From Clostridiales bacterium UBA7568 (lineage in GTDB: Bacteria; Bacillota; Clostridia; Oscillospirales; CAG-272), in NCBI GenBank assembly GCA_002479075.1, contig DLLG01000004.1:501081-565080 (forward strand): a DNA stretch of 64,000 nt, given 5' to 3'. Position 1 is the stretch's first letter. Each line of letters begins with the position of its first letter. Made by a program: the position numbers and the translations under genes. This document shows, piece by piece, positions 34,491-43,551 of this stretch. The notes under the pieces are model-generated. The model was not told the origin of the DNA. It worked only from the letters and a program-made list of their open reading frames with translations, and ran no database searches.

Positions 34491-34519
34491 ATACTATCAT
34501 AACCGAGCCGTTAAGTCAA
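34491..34519 (-). promoter_or_regulatory. promoter of the ychF-nfo-nahK operon
   Basis: On the minus strand TTGACT (34514-34519) and TAGTAT (34491-34496) are 17 bases apart. Confidence 0.7.
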
Positions 34520-34567
34520 CGATTTTGAACAGAAATAAAAAAATTGATAAACTTTATATTAAAAATC

Positions 34568-34596
34568 TTTACAATTAAAAATTGCAATGATATAAT
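34568..34596 (+). promoter_or_regulatory. promoter of the two-component system
   Basis: TTTACA at 34568-34573 and a perfect TATAAT at 34591-34596 are 17 bases apart, 41 bases before the response-regulator start. Confidence 0.85.
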
Positions 34597-34636
34597 TACA
34601 TCAGAAACAAATTCTCAGATCGGAAAGGACATAAAA

Positions 34637-35323
34637 ATGAGCACGAAGATACTTGTCGTTGATGATGATGTCAACATTTGCGAGGCGATAAAGCTTTATC
34701 TTGTAAACGAAGGGTATGAAGTCAAGGTTGCAAACGACGGCGACGAGGGAATCAAGACCTTCAAGACGTTTGAGCCGGATCTTGTGCTTCTCGACATAAT
34801 GATGCCTAAAAAGGACGGCAAGCAGACCTGTCGCGAGATAAGAGAAATATCAAATAAGCCCATTATTATGGTTACGGCGAAGGATGAAGTTTTCGATAAG
34901 GTGCTTCTTCTTGAGCTCGGTGCAGATGATTACCTCGTTAAGCCCTTTGATATGAAGGAGCTTTCTGTCAGGATAAAGGCGGTGCTTCGCCGCTATCAGA
35001 GCATAGATAACAAGACAGACAGCGAGACGGTTGCATTTGACAATATAGAGATTTCGCTCAGCAAATACGAGCTGAAAATCAAGGGAAAGGTTGAAGAGAT
35101 CCCGCCGAAGGAGCTTCAACTGCTCTATTTCCTTGCTTCAAATTACAACAGAGTTTTCACGCGTGACCAGCTGCTTGATAAGGTCTGGGGTTTTGATTAC
35201 CTCGGCGATTCGAGAACGGTTGACGTACACGTAAAACGTCTGCGCGAAAAGCTGGAGGGCGTAAGCGATAAATGGGCGCTCAAAACAGTCTGGGGCGTCG
35301 GATATAAATTCGAGGTGTATTGA
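34637..35323 (+). CDS. OmpR/PhoB-type response regulator
   Basis: This 228-residue regulator has an N-terminal receiver with the acidic pocket Asp10/Asp11 and phosphoacceptor Asp53 (LLDIMMPKK), and a C-terminal winged helix with RDQLLDKVWGFDYLGDSRTVDVH. The ATG at 34637 is chosen over one 93 bases upstream because a GGAAAGGA site precedes it and because the receiver begins at once (MSTKILVVDDD). It is paired with the sensor kinase downstream. The signal is not evident from neighbours. Confidence 0.93.
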   Translation: MSTKILVVDDDVNICEAIKLYLVNEGYEVKVANDGDEGIKTFKTFEPDLVLLDIMMPKKDGKQTCREIREISNKPIIMVTAKDEVFDKVLLLELGADDYLVKPFDMKELSVRIKAVLRRYQSIDNKTDSETVAFDNIEISLSKYELKIKGKVEEIPPKELQLLYFLASNYNRVFTRDQLLDKVWGFDYLGDSRTVDVHVKRLREKLEGVSDKWALKTVWGVGYKFEVY

Positions 35324-35388
35324 TCATAAAACTTGGCAGGGCATTTCGCTCTGCTTTAAGTTTATGGAAGATTGAAAGGTAAATCGTT

Positions 35389-36903
35389 ATGGAAAAGAGC
35401 AGCGCGAAAAGCAGTATATTCACAAGATATATGTCCGCTTTCCTTATGATTATTTTTGTCAGTTTCACGATACTTACGGTCATCATTTCGTCGATGACGG
35501 TGCAGGCGGCAAGCGAGCAGAGAAAAGAGGATGCTCAACAGAATGTCGCGCTTCTCAAGACCTATGTTGACGATATGTGGGAAAATTCTTTTCCTCATTC
35601 ATCGTTTGAGCAATTCATAAGAAAAAACAATACCGAAATCCTGACGATGATGAGTATACTCTCCCGCCGTTCGGACGAAACCAGCATATTTATTACAACG
35701 CCGGACGGGCGTATTCTCCTTTCAACGGACGGAAGCTACCTTGGCAAGCGCATAAGCGACGGAGAGGTTCTTTCGGCGCTGACATCGCAAAATTCGACGG
35801 TGTATTCGCAACTTTACAGCGATATGGGCGGGCTGCTTCCGAAAAAGTCCGGAATGTACGCTTCTGTTTTCAATTTCGGCGTCAGCTCATATGACGGTGC
35901 GCTTATCGTCTGTTATGGGGACGGGCGCCACGACGCACTTTCACAAAGTACGATAAAGACTGTCATTCTGGCGAGCCTCTGGGTTATGATTGCGTCGTTT
36001 GTGGCGGTATATTTCATAAGCGAGAAGATTGTTGCTCCCATAAGGCAGATGAGCGTTGCGACGAAGCGCTTTTCCGCGGGCGAATTCGATACGAAGATAC
36101 CTGTTGAAGGGTCTGACGAGATTGCTGAACTCGCAACCGCATTCAACTCGATGGCGGATTCGCTTGCGAACCTAGAATATATGCGTTCGAGCTTTCTTGC
36201 AAACGTCGCGCACGACCTTCGGACCCCGATGACGAGTATCTCGGGATTTATTGACGGAATTCTCAGCGGAGCAATCCCGCAGGAGCAACAGAGCTATTAT
36301 CTCGGTGTTATAGGGCAGGAGATACGACGTCTTTCGCGACTGGTTTCCAACCTTCTTGATATTTCAAGGATGGAGGCGGGAAACAGAAAGTTCGAGAAAA
36401 CTCCGTTTGACATCTGCGAAACGGCGAGAATAATACTTCTGACGTTTGAGACGAAGATCGATGCCAAAAAGCTGAATGTTGAGTTTGACGCGCCGGAGGA
36501 CAGGCTCTATGTCTATTCCGACAAGGACGCCGTTTACCAGGTGCTTTACAACCTTTGTGACAATGCCGTCAAGTTTTCGAGGGATGGTGGGCTGTATCGT
36601 ATAACGATAAAAGAAGCCGGAGACAAGGTCAGCGTATCGGTATTTGACGAGGGAATCGGTATTTCAAAAGAAGATCTGCCAAATGTTTTTGATCGCTTTT
36701 ATAAGAGCGATAAGAGCCGCGGACTTGACAGAACGGGCGTCGGGCTCGGACTTTATATAGTCAAAACGATTATGGACAACCTCGGCGAGCAGATAACCGT
36801 TGACAGCGTTCAGGGCGAATATTGCAATTTTACTCTGACGCTGACGAAATACACGGGCAAATTGCCTTCGGCGCAGGAACAGCGTATTGACAAAAAAGAA
36901 TAA
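35389..36903 (+). CDS. membrane sensor histidine kinase
   Basis: This 504-residue kinase has a membrane helix near 13-35, an extracytoplasmic sensor domain of about 150 residues, and a second helix near 187-208. A HAMP linker, the HisKA box with His275 in NVAHDLRTPMTSISGF, and an ATPase domain with DNAVKFSRDGG, DEGIGISKEDLP and TGVGLGLYIVK follow. The architecture resembles WalK/PhoR-type kinases. It lies 65 bases after its response regulator, with a GAAAGG site, and ends at a terminator. Confidence 0.93.
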   Translation: MEKSSAKSSIFTRYMSAFLMIIFVSFTILTVIISSMTVQAASEQRKEDAQQNVALLKTYVDDMWENSFPHSSFEQFIRKNNTEILTMMSILSRRSDETSIFITTPDGRILLSTDGSYLGKRISDGEVLSALTSQNSTVYSQLYSDMGGLLPKKSGMYASVFNFGVSSYDGALIVCYGDGRHDALSQSTIKTVILASLWVMIASFVAVYFISEKIVAPIRQMSVATKRFSAGEFDTKIPVEGSDEIAELATAFNSMADSLANLEYMRSSFLANVAHDLRTPMTSISGFIDGILSGAIPQEQQSYYLGVIGQEIRRLSRLVSNLLDISRMEAGNRKFEKTPFDICETARIILLTFETKIDAKKLNVEFDAPEDRLYVYSDKDAVYQVLYNLCDNAVKFSRDGGLYRITIKEAGDKVSVSVFDEGIGISKEDLPNVFDRFYKSDKSRGLDRTGVGLGLYIVKTIMDNLGEQITVDSVQGEYCNFTLTLTKYTGKLPSAQEQRIDKKE

Positions 36904-36915
36904 AAAGTATATTAT

Positions 36916-36948
36916 AAATACGTCCACAATATCCTGCGGACGTATTTT
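36916..36948 (+). terminator. intrinsic terminator of the two-component operon
   Basis: AAATACGTCC (36916-36925) pairs with GGACGTATTT (36938-36947) around a 12-base loop, followed by TGATT. The T-run is short. Confidence 0.8.
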
Positions 36949-36973
36949 GATTATTCAGCGGAGGAAACTTATT

Positions 36974-37639
36974 ATGATAAAAATATCCCCTTCAATGCTT
37001 GCTGCCGATTTTTCAAGGCTCGGAGAGGAGCTTTCCAGAGTAGAAAAGGGCGGGGCAGACTGGCTGCACGTTGACGTTATGGACGGAATTTTCGTCCCGA
37101 ACATATCATTTGGTATGCCGGTTATGTCGTCTATAAGAAAGACCTGCGGCTTGTTTTTTGATACGCATCTGATGATAACCGAGCCCGGAAGATATATAGA
37201 CGATATTGCAAAAGCGGGCGCCGACGGGATAACGATACATTACGAAAGCTGCGAAAATCAGCTTGAAGTCATAAAGCATATAAAAGAGCTCGGGCTCCGC
37301 GCGGCGATGGCTATAAAACCGAAAACGTCCGCAGAGGTGCTGAAGCCTTATATTCCGTATCTCGATATGATACTTGTTATGACTGTCGAACCCGGCTTCG
37401 GCGGGCAGAAATTTATAGATTCAACGCTTGAAAACGTCAGAATTGCAAAGAAGCTTGTCGAGGAAAGCGGCAGGAAAATCGATATAGAGGTTGACGGCGG
37501 ACTTAACCCTGTGACGACTGCTCTGTGCGCTGAGGCGGGCGCAAACGTTATCGTTGTCGGCAACGCAATCTTCAAAGCCGAAAATGCGGCGGATATGATT
37601 GAAACGCTTCGCCAATCGGCTGAAAACGCTGTCAAATAA
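36974..37639 (+). CDS. rpe: ribulose-phosphate 3-epimerase
   Basis: Rpe interconverts ribulose-5-phosphate and xylulose-5-phosphate in the pentose phosphate pathway. The TIM-barrel motifs are clear: SPSMLAADFSRLGEEL, HVDVMDGIFVPNISFG, DTHLMITEPGRYIDDI, VEPGFGGQKFI and DGGLNPVTTALCAEAGANV. The ATG at 36974 is preceded by GAGGAAACTT. Upstream ATGs in the same frame would run into the terminator region. The 221-residue length is normal. epsC begins 43 bases downstream. Confidence 0.96.
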   Translation: MIKISPSMLAADFSRLGEELSRVEKGGADWLHVDVMDGIFVPNISFGMPVMSSIRKTCGLFFDTHLMITEPGRYIDDIAKAGADGITIHYESCENQLEVIKHIKELGLRAAMAIKPKTSAEVLKPYIPYLDMILVMTVEPGFGGQKFIDSTLENVRIAKKLVEESGRKIDIEVDGGLNPVTTALCAEAGANVIVVGNAIFKAENAADMIETLRQSAENAVK

Positions 37640-37682
37640 GCTTTTGCGGAGACGGCAAAATATATATAAATCAGGAGAAACG

Positions 37683-38573
37683 ATGAACAACAATTTGAAA
37701 GAAAATATATACAATTCCGTAAATGAGATGAATGATTTTTGCGCGGAGAGCGATATATTTTCAAACGGCAAAAAGACCAAATTGCCCTCGCGCGACGTTG
37801 TGACGGAGGTAATCAGGGAGCTTCGCAGGGTTATATTTCCCGGATATTTTGGCGAAGAAACGCTTGATGATTACCCGGATTTTGCAAGGCAGACTCTTGC
37901 CGATACCGTCGGAAAGCTATCATCACAGATAGCACTTGTACTGGACGGCGACGATGCAAAGGAGAAGGCGGACGGCGTCTGCACAAGGCTTGTTGCGGAG
38001 CTTCCGAAGATACAAAAGTTGCTCGAAAAAGACATATACGCTATGTATCAGGGAGACCCGGCGGCACACAACATAGGCGAGATAATTTCCTCGTATCCCG
38101 GCATACTTGCGATATTCGTTTATCGCCTCGCGCACGTTCTTTATCTTGAAAAAGTGCCGATGATACCGAGAATAATGACGGAATATGCCCATAGCAGAAC
38201 GGGCATTGACATAAACGCCGGAGCGACTATCGGCGAATACTTTTTCATAGACCACGGGACGGGAATCGTCATCGGGGAGACAACGGTCATCGGAGACAGG
38301 GTCAAGCTCTATCAGGGTGTTACGCTTGGTGCTCTTTCAACGAGAAAAGGACAGGGACTCTCCGGAGTGAAGCGTCATCCGACGATCGGAAACGATGTTA
38401 CCGTGTATTCCGGAGCGAGCATCCTCGGCGGAGAGACGGTCATCGGAGACGGAGCGATTATCGGCGGCAACGCTTTTATCACTTCCTCCGTTCCTCCGAG
38501 AACGAAGGTTATCGTCAAGGCGCCGGAACACATATTCAAAACAGACAAGCAGGAAGGCAACTGGGAAATATAA
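37683..38573 (+). CDS. epsC: serine O-acetyltransferase, EpsC type
   Basis: This 296-residue enzyme acetylates serine with acetyl-CoA to make O-acetylserine for cysteine synthesis. The C-terminal left-handed beta helix shows hexapeptide repeats from DINAGATIGEYFFIDHGTGI through IGDRVKLYQGVTLG to VYSGASILGGETVIGD. The His of the HGTGIVIGE segment is catalytic. The long N-terminal helical domain (about 160 residues) is typical of EpsC-type rather than enterobacterial CysE. The start at 37683 has CAGGAGAAACG upstream. No cysteine synthase gene is near. Confidence 0.9.
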   Translation: MNNNLKENIYNSVNEMNDFCAESDIFSNGKKTKLPSRDVVTEVIRELRRVIFPGYFGEETLDDYPDFARQTLADTVGKLSSQIALVLDGDDAKEKADGVCTRLVAELPKIQKLLEKDIYAMYQGDPAAHNIGEIISSYPGILAIFVYRLAHVLYLEKVPMIPRIMTEYAHSRTGIDINAGATIGEYFFIDHGTGIVIGETTVIGDRVKLYQGVTLGALSTRKGQGLSGVKRHPTIGNDVTVYSGASILGGETVIGDGAIIGGNAFITSSVPPRTKVIVKAPEHIFKTDKQEGNWEI

Positions 38574-38654
38574 AAATATATACAAATCCGCGCGAATGAA
38601 AATTTCGCCGATTCTGCGGATATATGTTTTTTATGAAAACAGGATTTTCAAGAT

Positions 38655-39320
38655 ATGAAAACGGAAAAAACAAAGGCTGTCATTTTTGACCTGGACGGTA
38701 CGCTTCTCGATACGCTTTGCGATCTTTGCGACAGTACAAACGATGCGCTTGACGCAATCGGTGCGCCGAGGAGAACGATTGATGAAGTTCGGAATTTTGT
38801 CGGGAACGGGATAAGGATGCTGATGATCCGCGCCGTGCCGGGAGGGGACAAAAACCCTCTTTTTGAAACGGCAATGGAGGCTTTTGTCTCAAGCTACAAG
38901 AAAAACTGCGCAAACAAGACGAAACCTTATGGCGGAATTCCGGAGCTGCTTTCCGAGCTCTCTGCAGACGGATATAAGCTCGCTGTTGTGTCAAACAAGG
39001 CGGACTTTGCCGTCAAAACGCTTGTTCGGGATTATTTCGGCGACGCAATACCGGTTGCGATCGGCGAGAAGGAGAGCGAAGGCGTAAAGAAAAAGCCTGC
39101 GCCGGACACCGTGTTTGCCGCACTCCGCGAGCTTGGATGCGAAAAGGGAGATGCAGTTTACGTCGGCGATTCGGAGGTTGACGTTTTAACCGCAAAAAAT
39201 GCCGGTATGAGGTGCATTTCGGTTGGCTGGGGGTTCCGCTCGAGAAAGGAACTTGAAGCCGCCGGGGCGAGGGAGACCGTCGCTACGCCGAAGGCGCTTT
39301 ACGAGGCGATAAAAGAATAA
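38655..39320 (+). CDS. HAD family phosphatase, phosphoglycolate phosphatase-like
   Basis: This 221-residue enzyme has the HAD motif I DLDGTLLDTLCDL (nucleophile Asp12), motif II VSNKADF (Ser), motif III KKKPAPD (Lys), and motif IV YVGDSEVDVLTAKNAG. An insertion with a helical cap between I and II suggests a Gph/PGP-like phosphatase. The actual substrate could be phosphoglycolate or another small phosphate ester. It is a single-gene unit ending at a terminator. Confidence 0.85.
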   Translation: MKTEKTKAVIFDLDGTLLDTLCDLCDSTNDALDAIGAPRRTIDEVRNFVGNGIRMLMIRAVPGGDKNPLFETAMEAFVSSYKKNCANKTKPYGGIPELLSELSADGYKLAVVSNKADFAVKTLVRDYFGDAIPVAIGEKESEGVKKKPAPDTVFAALRELGCEKGDAVYVGDSEVDVLTAKNAGMRCISVGWGFRSRKELEAAGARETVATPKALYEAIKE

Positions 39321-39325
39321 AATAA

Positions 39326-39372
39326 AGCCGACCCTGCCGCGATTTATGACGGATGAGGTCGGCTATAATTAT
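39326..39372 (+). terminator. intrinsic terminator after the HAD phosphatase
   Basis: AGCCGACC (39326-39333) pairs with GGTCGGCT (39357-39364) around a 23-base, partly self-pairing interior, followed by ATAATTATTTTAG. Confidence 0.7.
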
Positions 39373-39397
39373 TTTAGCTAAAATTTTCTTAAATGTA

Positions 39398-39426
39398 TTT
39401 ACAAAAACGGATTTTTCGGTTAATAT
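39398..39426 (+). promoter_or_regulatory. promoter of the pyrH-frr-polC supra-operon
   Basis: TTTACA at 39398-39403 and TAATAT at 39421-39426 are 17 bases apart, 64 bases before pyrH. Confidence 0.75.
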
Positions 39427-39489
39427 ATATGTATAACTTACGGCACGGCGGCTGTTGCCGCAATCTGATGAATATCGGGGTACTATATT

Positions 39490-40206
39490 ATGGAAAAACC
39501 TGTTTACAAAAGGGTGCTCGTCAAGCTCTCCGGAGAGGCTCTTGCGGGAGACGACGGCATTCTTAATTTTGACTATCTCAAAGAGGTGTGCGCCGTTATA
39601 AAGCGCTGTGTTGACGCAGGAACGCAGGTGAGCATAGTTGTCGGCGCGGGAAACATATGGCGCGGCAGGCAGGGAGCCGATATGGATCGCACCCGCGCGG
39701 ATCATATGGGTATGCTTGCAACGACGATAAACTGCCTTGCTCTGCAAGACGTTTTTGAGCATATGGGAGTTGACACAAGGGTTATGACTGCAATTGAGAT
39801 GAAACAGTTTGCCGAGCCCTATATCAGAAACAAGGCGATCTCTCATCTGGAAAAGGGCAGAGTTGTCATTTTCGGTTGCGGGATAGGTTCTCCGTTCTTT
39901 TCGACGGACACGGCGGCGGTTCTCCGCGCGGCGGAAATAAATGCCGACATTGTTCTTCTCGCAAAGAACGTTGACGGAGTTTACACAGCCGACCCGAAAA
40001 AAGACCCTACGGCAACCAAACTCAGCAGCATTGACTACATTGACATTCTCAGTCGCGGACTTTCGGTCCTTGACTTCACGGCAACATCGTTTTCTATGGA
40101 AAACAAGATACCGATACTTCTTTTCGGACTTGATGACCCGGAAAATATTTACAGAGCCGTTATGGGCGAAAAAATCGGAACAATAGTTGGAGGAAAAGAA
40201 AAATGA
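39490..40206 (+). CDS. pyrH: UMP kinase
   Basis: PyrH phosphorylates UMP to UDP for nucleotide and cell-wall precursor supply. It has the amino-acid kinase fold, with KRVLVKLSGEALAG at the start, VVGAGNIWRGRQGA, DRTRADHMGMLATTINC and the nucleotide-binding GCGIGSPFFSTDTAA. The length of 238 residues is standard. Its stop overlaps the start of frr. The order pyrH-frr-uppS-cdsA-dxr-rseP-ispG-polC is highly conserved in Firmicutes. Confidence 0.97.
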   Translation: MEKPVYKRVLVKLSGEALAGDDGILNFDYLKEVCAVIKRCVDAGTQVSIVVGAGNIWRGRQGADMDRTRADHMGMLATTINCLALQDVFEHMGVDTRVMTAIEMKQFAEPYIRNKAISHLEKGRVVIFGCGIGSPFFSTDTAAVLRAAEINADIVLLAKNVDGVYTADPKKDPTATKLSSIDYIDILSRGLSVLDFTATSFSMENKIPILLFGLDDPENIYRAVMGEKIGTIVGGKEK

Positions 40207-40757
40207 AGCTTGACACAAAAGAATTCGAAACCAAAATGCAAAAGACCCTTGCCGCTCTCGGAACGGACTTTGAGTCGATAAGAGTCGGCAGAGCAAACCC
40301 TACGGTCCTAAACAGAATATCTGTTGACTACTGGGGCGTTCCCACACCCATAACCCAGATTGGCGAGGTCAAGGTCCCTGACGCGCGCACCCTTCTCATC
40401 ACGCCCTGGGAATCAAACCTTCTCAAATCGATCGAGCGCGCGATAAACGAAAGCGACCTCGGCATAAATCCCCAGAACGACGGTAAATCAATAAGACTTT
40501 CCTTCCCGCAGCTTACGGAGGAACGCAGACGCGACCTCCAGAAGCAGGTTGCAAAGCTCGGCGAGGACGCAAAAGTTGCAATCAGAAACATACGCAGAGA
40601 CGCAAATGAAATTGCGAAGAAGATGCAGAAAGCTTCCGAGATGACGGAGGACGAGCAGAAGGCTTCCGAAAAGGACATTCAGACCCTGACAGACAACTAC
40701 ATCAAAAAGGTTGACGAGGCGGTCGATAAGAAGAACAAAGATATAATGGAAATCTGA
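40203..40757 (+). CDS. frr: ribosome recycling factor
   Basis: RRF splits terminated ribosomes with EF-G. The 184-residue protein has the two-domain sequence: LGTDFESIRVGRANPTVLNR, then YWGVPTPITQIGEVKVPDAR, then the C-terminal helix LTEERRRDLQKQVAKLGEDA with NIRRDANE. It overlaps pyrH by ATGA. The next gene, uppS, is separated by a stable hairpin. Confidence 0.97.
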   Translation: MKLDTKEFETKMQKTLAALGTDFESIRVGRANPTVLNRISVDYWGVPTPITQIGEVKVPDARTLLITPWESNLLKSIERAINESDLGINPQNDGKSIRLSFPQLTEERRRDLQKQVAKLGEDAKVAIRNIRRDANEIAKKMQKASEMTEDEQKASEKDIQTLTDNYIKKVDEAVDKKNKDIMEI

Positions 40758-40770
40758 ATAATTTTCTATG

Positions 40771-40792
40771 GACCGCTCCTACGGGAGCGGTC
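40771..40792 (+). other. hairpin with a UACG tetraloop ahead of uppS
   Basis: GACCGCTCC (40771-40779) pairs with GGAGCGGTC (40784-40792), closing a TACG loop on a C-G pair, an extra-stable UNCG tetraloop. No T-run follows. It lies in the 64-base gap between frr and uppS. Confidence 0.75.
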
Positions 40793-40821
40793 TGTTGAAC
40801 TTGAAAGGAACGGATTTTTTA

Positions 40822-41505
40822 ATGGCTGAAAACAGTATACGTCATATTGCATTTATAATGGACGGCAACGGCAGATGGGCAAAGGCAAAAGGAATGCCGA
40901 GGGAATACGGTCATTCCGAGGGAGCGAAGAAGTTCCGAGAGATAGTCCGTCATTGCGGCGATGCGGGGATAGACAATGTTACGGTCTATGCCTTTTCGAC
41001 AGAAAACTGGAAGCGCCCGAAAAACGAAGTTGACGCCCTGATGAAGATAATGAAAAATTTTATTTCAGAGGCGAAAAAGACATATAAACGCGATAAAATG
41101 CGTATTGTTTTTATAGGGAACAGAACCGTCTTTGACGAAAAGACAATAGCGGAGCTTGACGATCTTGAAAAAAAGACAGCCTGCTACAAGAGAACCCTTT
41201 GTATTGCTCTTAACTACGGAGGCAGGGGAGAGATAGTTGATGCGGTCAATTCTCTCATTGCAGGCGGAAAGCAGAGCATAACGGAGGACGATATAACCGC
41301 CGCGATTTATTCCGGTGTCTGTCCGCCGCCAGATATGATTGTGCGGACGGGGGGAGAAAAGCGGCTTTCGAACTTTCTGCTTTGGCAATCGTCGTACGCG
41401 GAGCTGTTCTTTACGGACACGCTTTGGCCCGATTTCAAAACGGAGGAGCTTGACGCAATGCTTGAAGATTTTTCAAAAAGAAACAGAAGATACGGAGGAG
41501 TCTGA
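40822..41505 (+). CDS. uppS: isoprenyl transferase (undecaprenyl diphosphate synthase)
   Basis: UppS condenses eight isopentenyl units on FPP to make the C55 lipid carrier for cell-wall synthesis. Diagnostic motifs are HIAFIMDGNGRWAK (catalytic Asp), GHSEGAKKFREIV, VYAFSTENWKRP and RTGGEKRLSNFLLWQSSYAE. The start at 40822 (MAENSIRHIAF) is chosen because AAAGGAA lies 11 bases upstream. An in-frame ATG at 40768 would place the tetraloop hairpin inside the coding sequence. The protein is 227 residues. Its stop lies 2 bases before cdsA. Confidence 0.95.
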   Translation: MAENSIRHIAFIMDGNGRWAKAKGMPREYGHSEGAKKFREIVRHCGDAGIDNVTVYAFSTENWKRPKNEVDALMKIMKNFISEAKKTYKRDKMRIVFIGNRTVFDEKTIAELDDLEKKTACYKRTLCIALNYGGRGEIVDAVNSLIAGGKQSITEDDITAAIYSGVCPPPDMIVRTGGEKRLSNFLLWQSSYAELFFTDTLWPDFKTEELDAMLEDFSKRNRRYGGV

Positions 41506-41506
41506 T

Positions 41507-42382
41507 ATGCTGAAAAGAATTATTACGGCGGTCGTTTGCCTTACGATATTTGCCCCTGTGCTTTATTTTTCCGGAACGCCTGCGGGAAAGATTGTTTTCA
41601 TAACCCTTCTCACCGCGCTTGCGGTAATAGGAGTTTACGAGCTGGCGGGATGTATAGGCGTGCGGCGGAAATTGCTGCTCAGCATACCTTCATACATTTT
41701 TATCGTGCTTACGATGGTTTTCGTGCTTTTCCTGCCGGATAAGAGCTGGATGATAAAGACGGCTTTTGCAACCGCCTTCCTTTACATTTTTGTTACGTTC
41801 TCGGTCTCTATGCTTTCGAGCGGGAACATCCGGATGTCGCAAACGGCGGAGCTTGTTTCGGTTTCGACCTATATCGCCATAGGCTTCCTCTGCATAATAC
41901 TCACAAGATACGCAACGGAATCGCATATCGACGGCGACGTCAGAAAAATAATGGGCAACTATCTCTATATGCTCATATTCCTCGGCGCGTGGTCAACGGA
42001 TACGGGAGCATATTTTGTCGGCGTTACGATGGGAAAGCACAAGCTCATTCCTGGCGTCAGCCCGAAGAAAACGGTTGAAGGGGCGATCGGCGGAGTGTTT
42101 GGCTGCGCCGCAGGCTATGCGATATACGGAGCCGTGCTTGCGCTTGCGTTCGACGTAAAGGTCAACTGGCCGATGCTTATGGTGCTTGCGGTAATAATTG
42201 CCGTTGTCGATCAGCTCGGCGACCTTATCGCCTCATATATCAAGCGCGAACAGGGAATAAAGGATTTCGGAACGATATTCCCGGGACACGGCGGCGTGCT
42301 AGATCGTTTTGATTCGATAATCGCGATTGCTCCCGTGATATACATTTTCTCGATGCTCGCAAGGGTGAGCATATTCTCATAA
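41507..42382 (+). CDS. cdsA: phosphatidate cytidylyltransferase
   Basis: CdsA makes CDP-diacylglycerol for phospholipid synthesis. It is a 291-residue protein with about eight membrane helices. The family signature near the C-terminus is present as SYIKREQGIKDFGTIFPGHGGVLDRFDS, with GHGGVLDR containing catalytic and metal-binding residues. The start at 41507 directly follows the uppS stop and is preceded by CGGAGGAG. dxr begins 6 bases downstream. Confidence 0.95.
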   Translation: MLKRIITAVVCLTIFAPVLYFSGTPAGKIVFITLLTALAVIGVYELAGCIGVRRKLLLSIPSYIFIVLTMVFVLFLPDKSWMIKTAFATAFLYIFVTFSVSMLSSGNIRMSQTAELVSVSTYIAIGFLCIILTRYATESHIDGDVRKIMGNYLYMLIFLGAWSTDTGAYFVGVTMGKHKLIPGVSPKKTVEGAIGGVFGCAAGYAIYGAVLALAFDVKVNWPMLMVLAVIIAVVDQLGDLIASYIKREQGIKDFGTIFPGHGGVLDRFDSIIAIAPVIYIFSMLARVSIFS

Positions 42383-42387
42383 CGGAA

Positions 42388-43536
42388 ATGAAAAAGAACA
42401 TAGCAATTCTCGGGTCAACCGGCTCGATAGGCAGGCAGGCGATTGATGTCGCAAAGCGCAGAGGCTACGGAATAAATGCAATAGCCTTCGGGTCAAACTG
42501 CGGGCTCGGCAGAGAACAGATACTGTCTTTAAAACCGGAATACTGCGCCGTGTCGGACGTTGAGACCGCAAAAATGCTTTCAGACGACGCACGCTCCGTC
42601 GGCACGAAGCTCTTTTCCGGAGCAGGGTGCATCGAGGAGATGCTTTCCGAGGCGAAAAGCGACGTCTGCATAAACGGTATAGGCGGTTTTGGCGGGCTTC
42701 TGCCGACAATCTCCGCCATAAAACATTGCGGACTCATCGGTCTCGCAAACAAGGAGTCGCTCGTTGCGGCGGGGGACATCGTCAAATCTGCGGCGAAGGA
42801 ATACGGAAAAAAGATTATTCCCGTTGACAGCGAACACAGCGCAATATTCAGGTGCATAGGCGACAATCGCCGTTCTGTCAGAAAGCTGATAATAACCTGC
42901 TCCGGCGGTGCTTTTTACGGCAAAACAAGAGCAGAGCTTGAAAATATAACAAGGGAAATGGCCGTTTCGCACCCGACCTGGAAAATGGGCGCGGTGATAA
43001 CGGTCAACTGTGCGACCCTTATGAACAAGGGACTGGAGGTCATCGAAGCGGCGAGACTTTTTGATATTTCGGGAGACGATATAGACGTCGTTATTCACAG
43101 AGAGAGCATAATCCATTCTATGGTTGAATTCAGGGACGGCGCCGTGCTTGCGGAACTTTCCGCTCCGGATATGCGCGTGCCGATACAATACGCAATGGAT
43201 TATCCGGACTGCTGTGAATCCCCTGCGGAGCCGATAGATTTTGTAAAGCTTGGCAGACTGACCTTTTCCGCTCCGGACACAAAGACTTTCCCGCTGCTTG
43301 ACCTTGCGCGTTACGCGCTTTCAAGGGGCGGTGTCATCCCTTGCGTGATGAATGCGGCAAACGAGGTTGCCGTTGGTGCTTTTTTGCGGGGAGAAGCGAA
43401 GTTTACGGACATCGACCGCACGGTCATTTCCGCAACGGAGCATTTTGAAGACCTGCCTGCGGACTGTCTCGAAAACATAATCGCCGCGGACAGAGAGGCG
43501 CGCCTGCGTGCCGGAGAGATACTCAAATCAAAGTAA
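42388..43536 (+). CDS. dxr: 1-deoxy-D-xylulose-5-phosphate reductoisomerase
   Basis: Dxr makes 2-C-methyl-D-erythritol 4-phosphate, the committed step of the MEP isoprenoid pathway. The NADPH-binding start is AILGSTGSIGRQAIDVA. NKESLVAAGD, PVDSEHSAIFRC and the later TCSGGAFYGKT-like block with HPTWKMGA are diagnostic. The length of 382 residues is standard. With ispG in the same operon it provides the precursor for UppS. Confidence 0.96.
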   Translation: MKKNIAILGSTGSIGRQAIDVAKRRGYGINAIAFGSNCGLGREQILSLKPEYCAVSDVETAKMLSDDARSVGTKLFSGAGCIEEMLSEAKSDVCINGIGGFGGLLPTISAIKHCGLIGLANKESLVAAGDIVKSAAKEYGKKIIPVDSEHSAIFRCIGDNRRSVRKLIITCSGGAFYGKTRAELENITREMAVSHPTWKMGAVITVNCATLMNKGLEVIEAARLFDISGDDIDVVIHRESIIHSMVEFRDGAVLAELSAPDMRVPIQYAMDYPDCCESPAEPIDFVKLGRLTFSAPDTKTFPLLDLARYALSRGGVIPCVMNAANEVAVGAFLRGEAKFTDIDRTVISATEHFEDLPADCLENIIAADREARLRAGEILKSK

Positions 43537-43551
43537 AATCGGAGATAAGAT

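Noticed and set aside
39283..40296. 337-codon minus-strand open frame over pyrH
   Set aside because: It overlaps the HAD gene end, the promoter and pyrH, and matches no protein family I recognise.
40768..40821. N-terminal extension of uppS starting at 40768
   Set aside because: It would code through the tetraloop hairpin and has no ribosome site. The conserved UppS N-terminus begins right after 40822.
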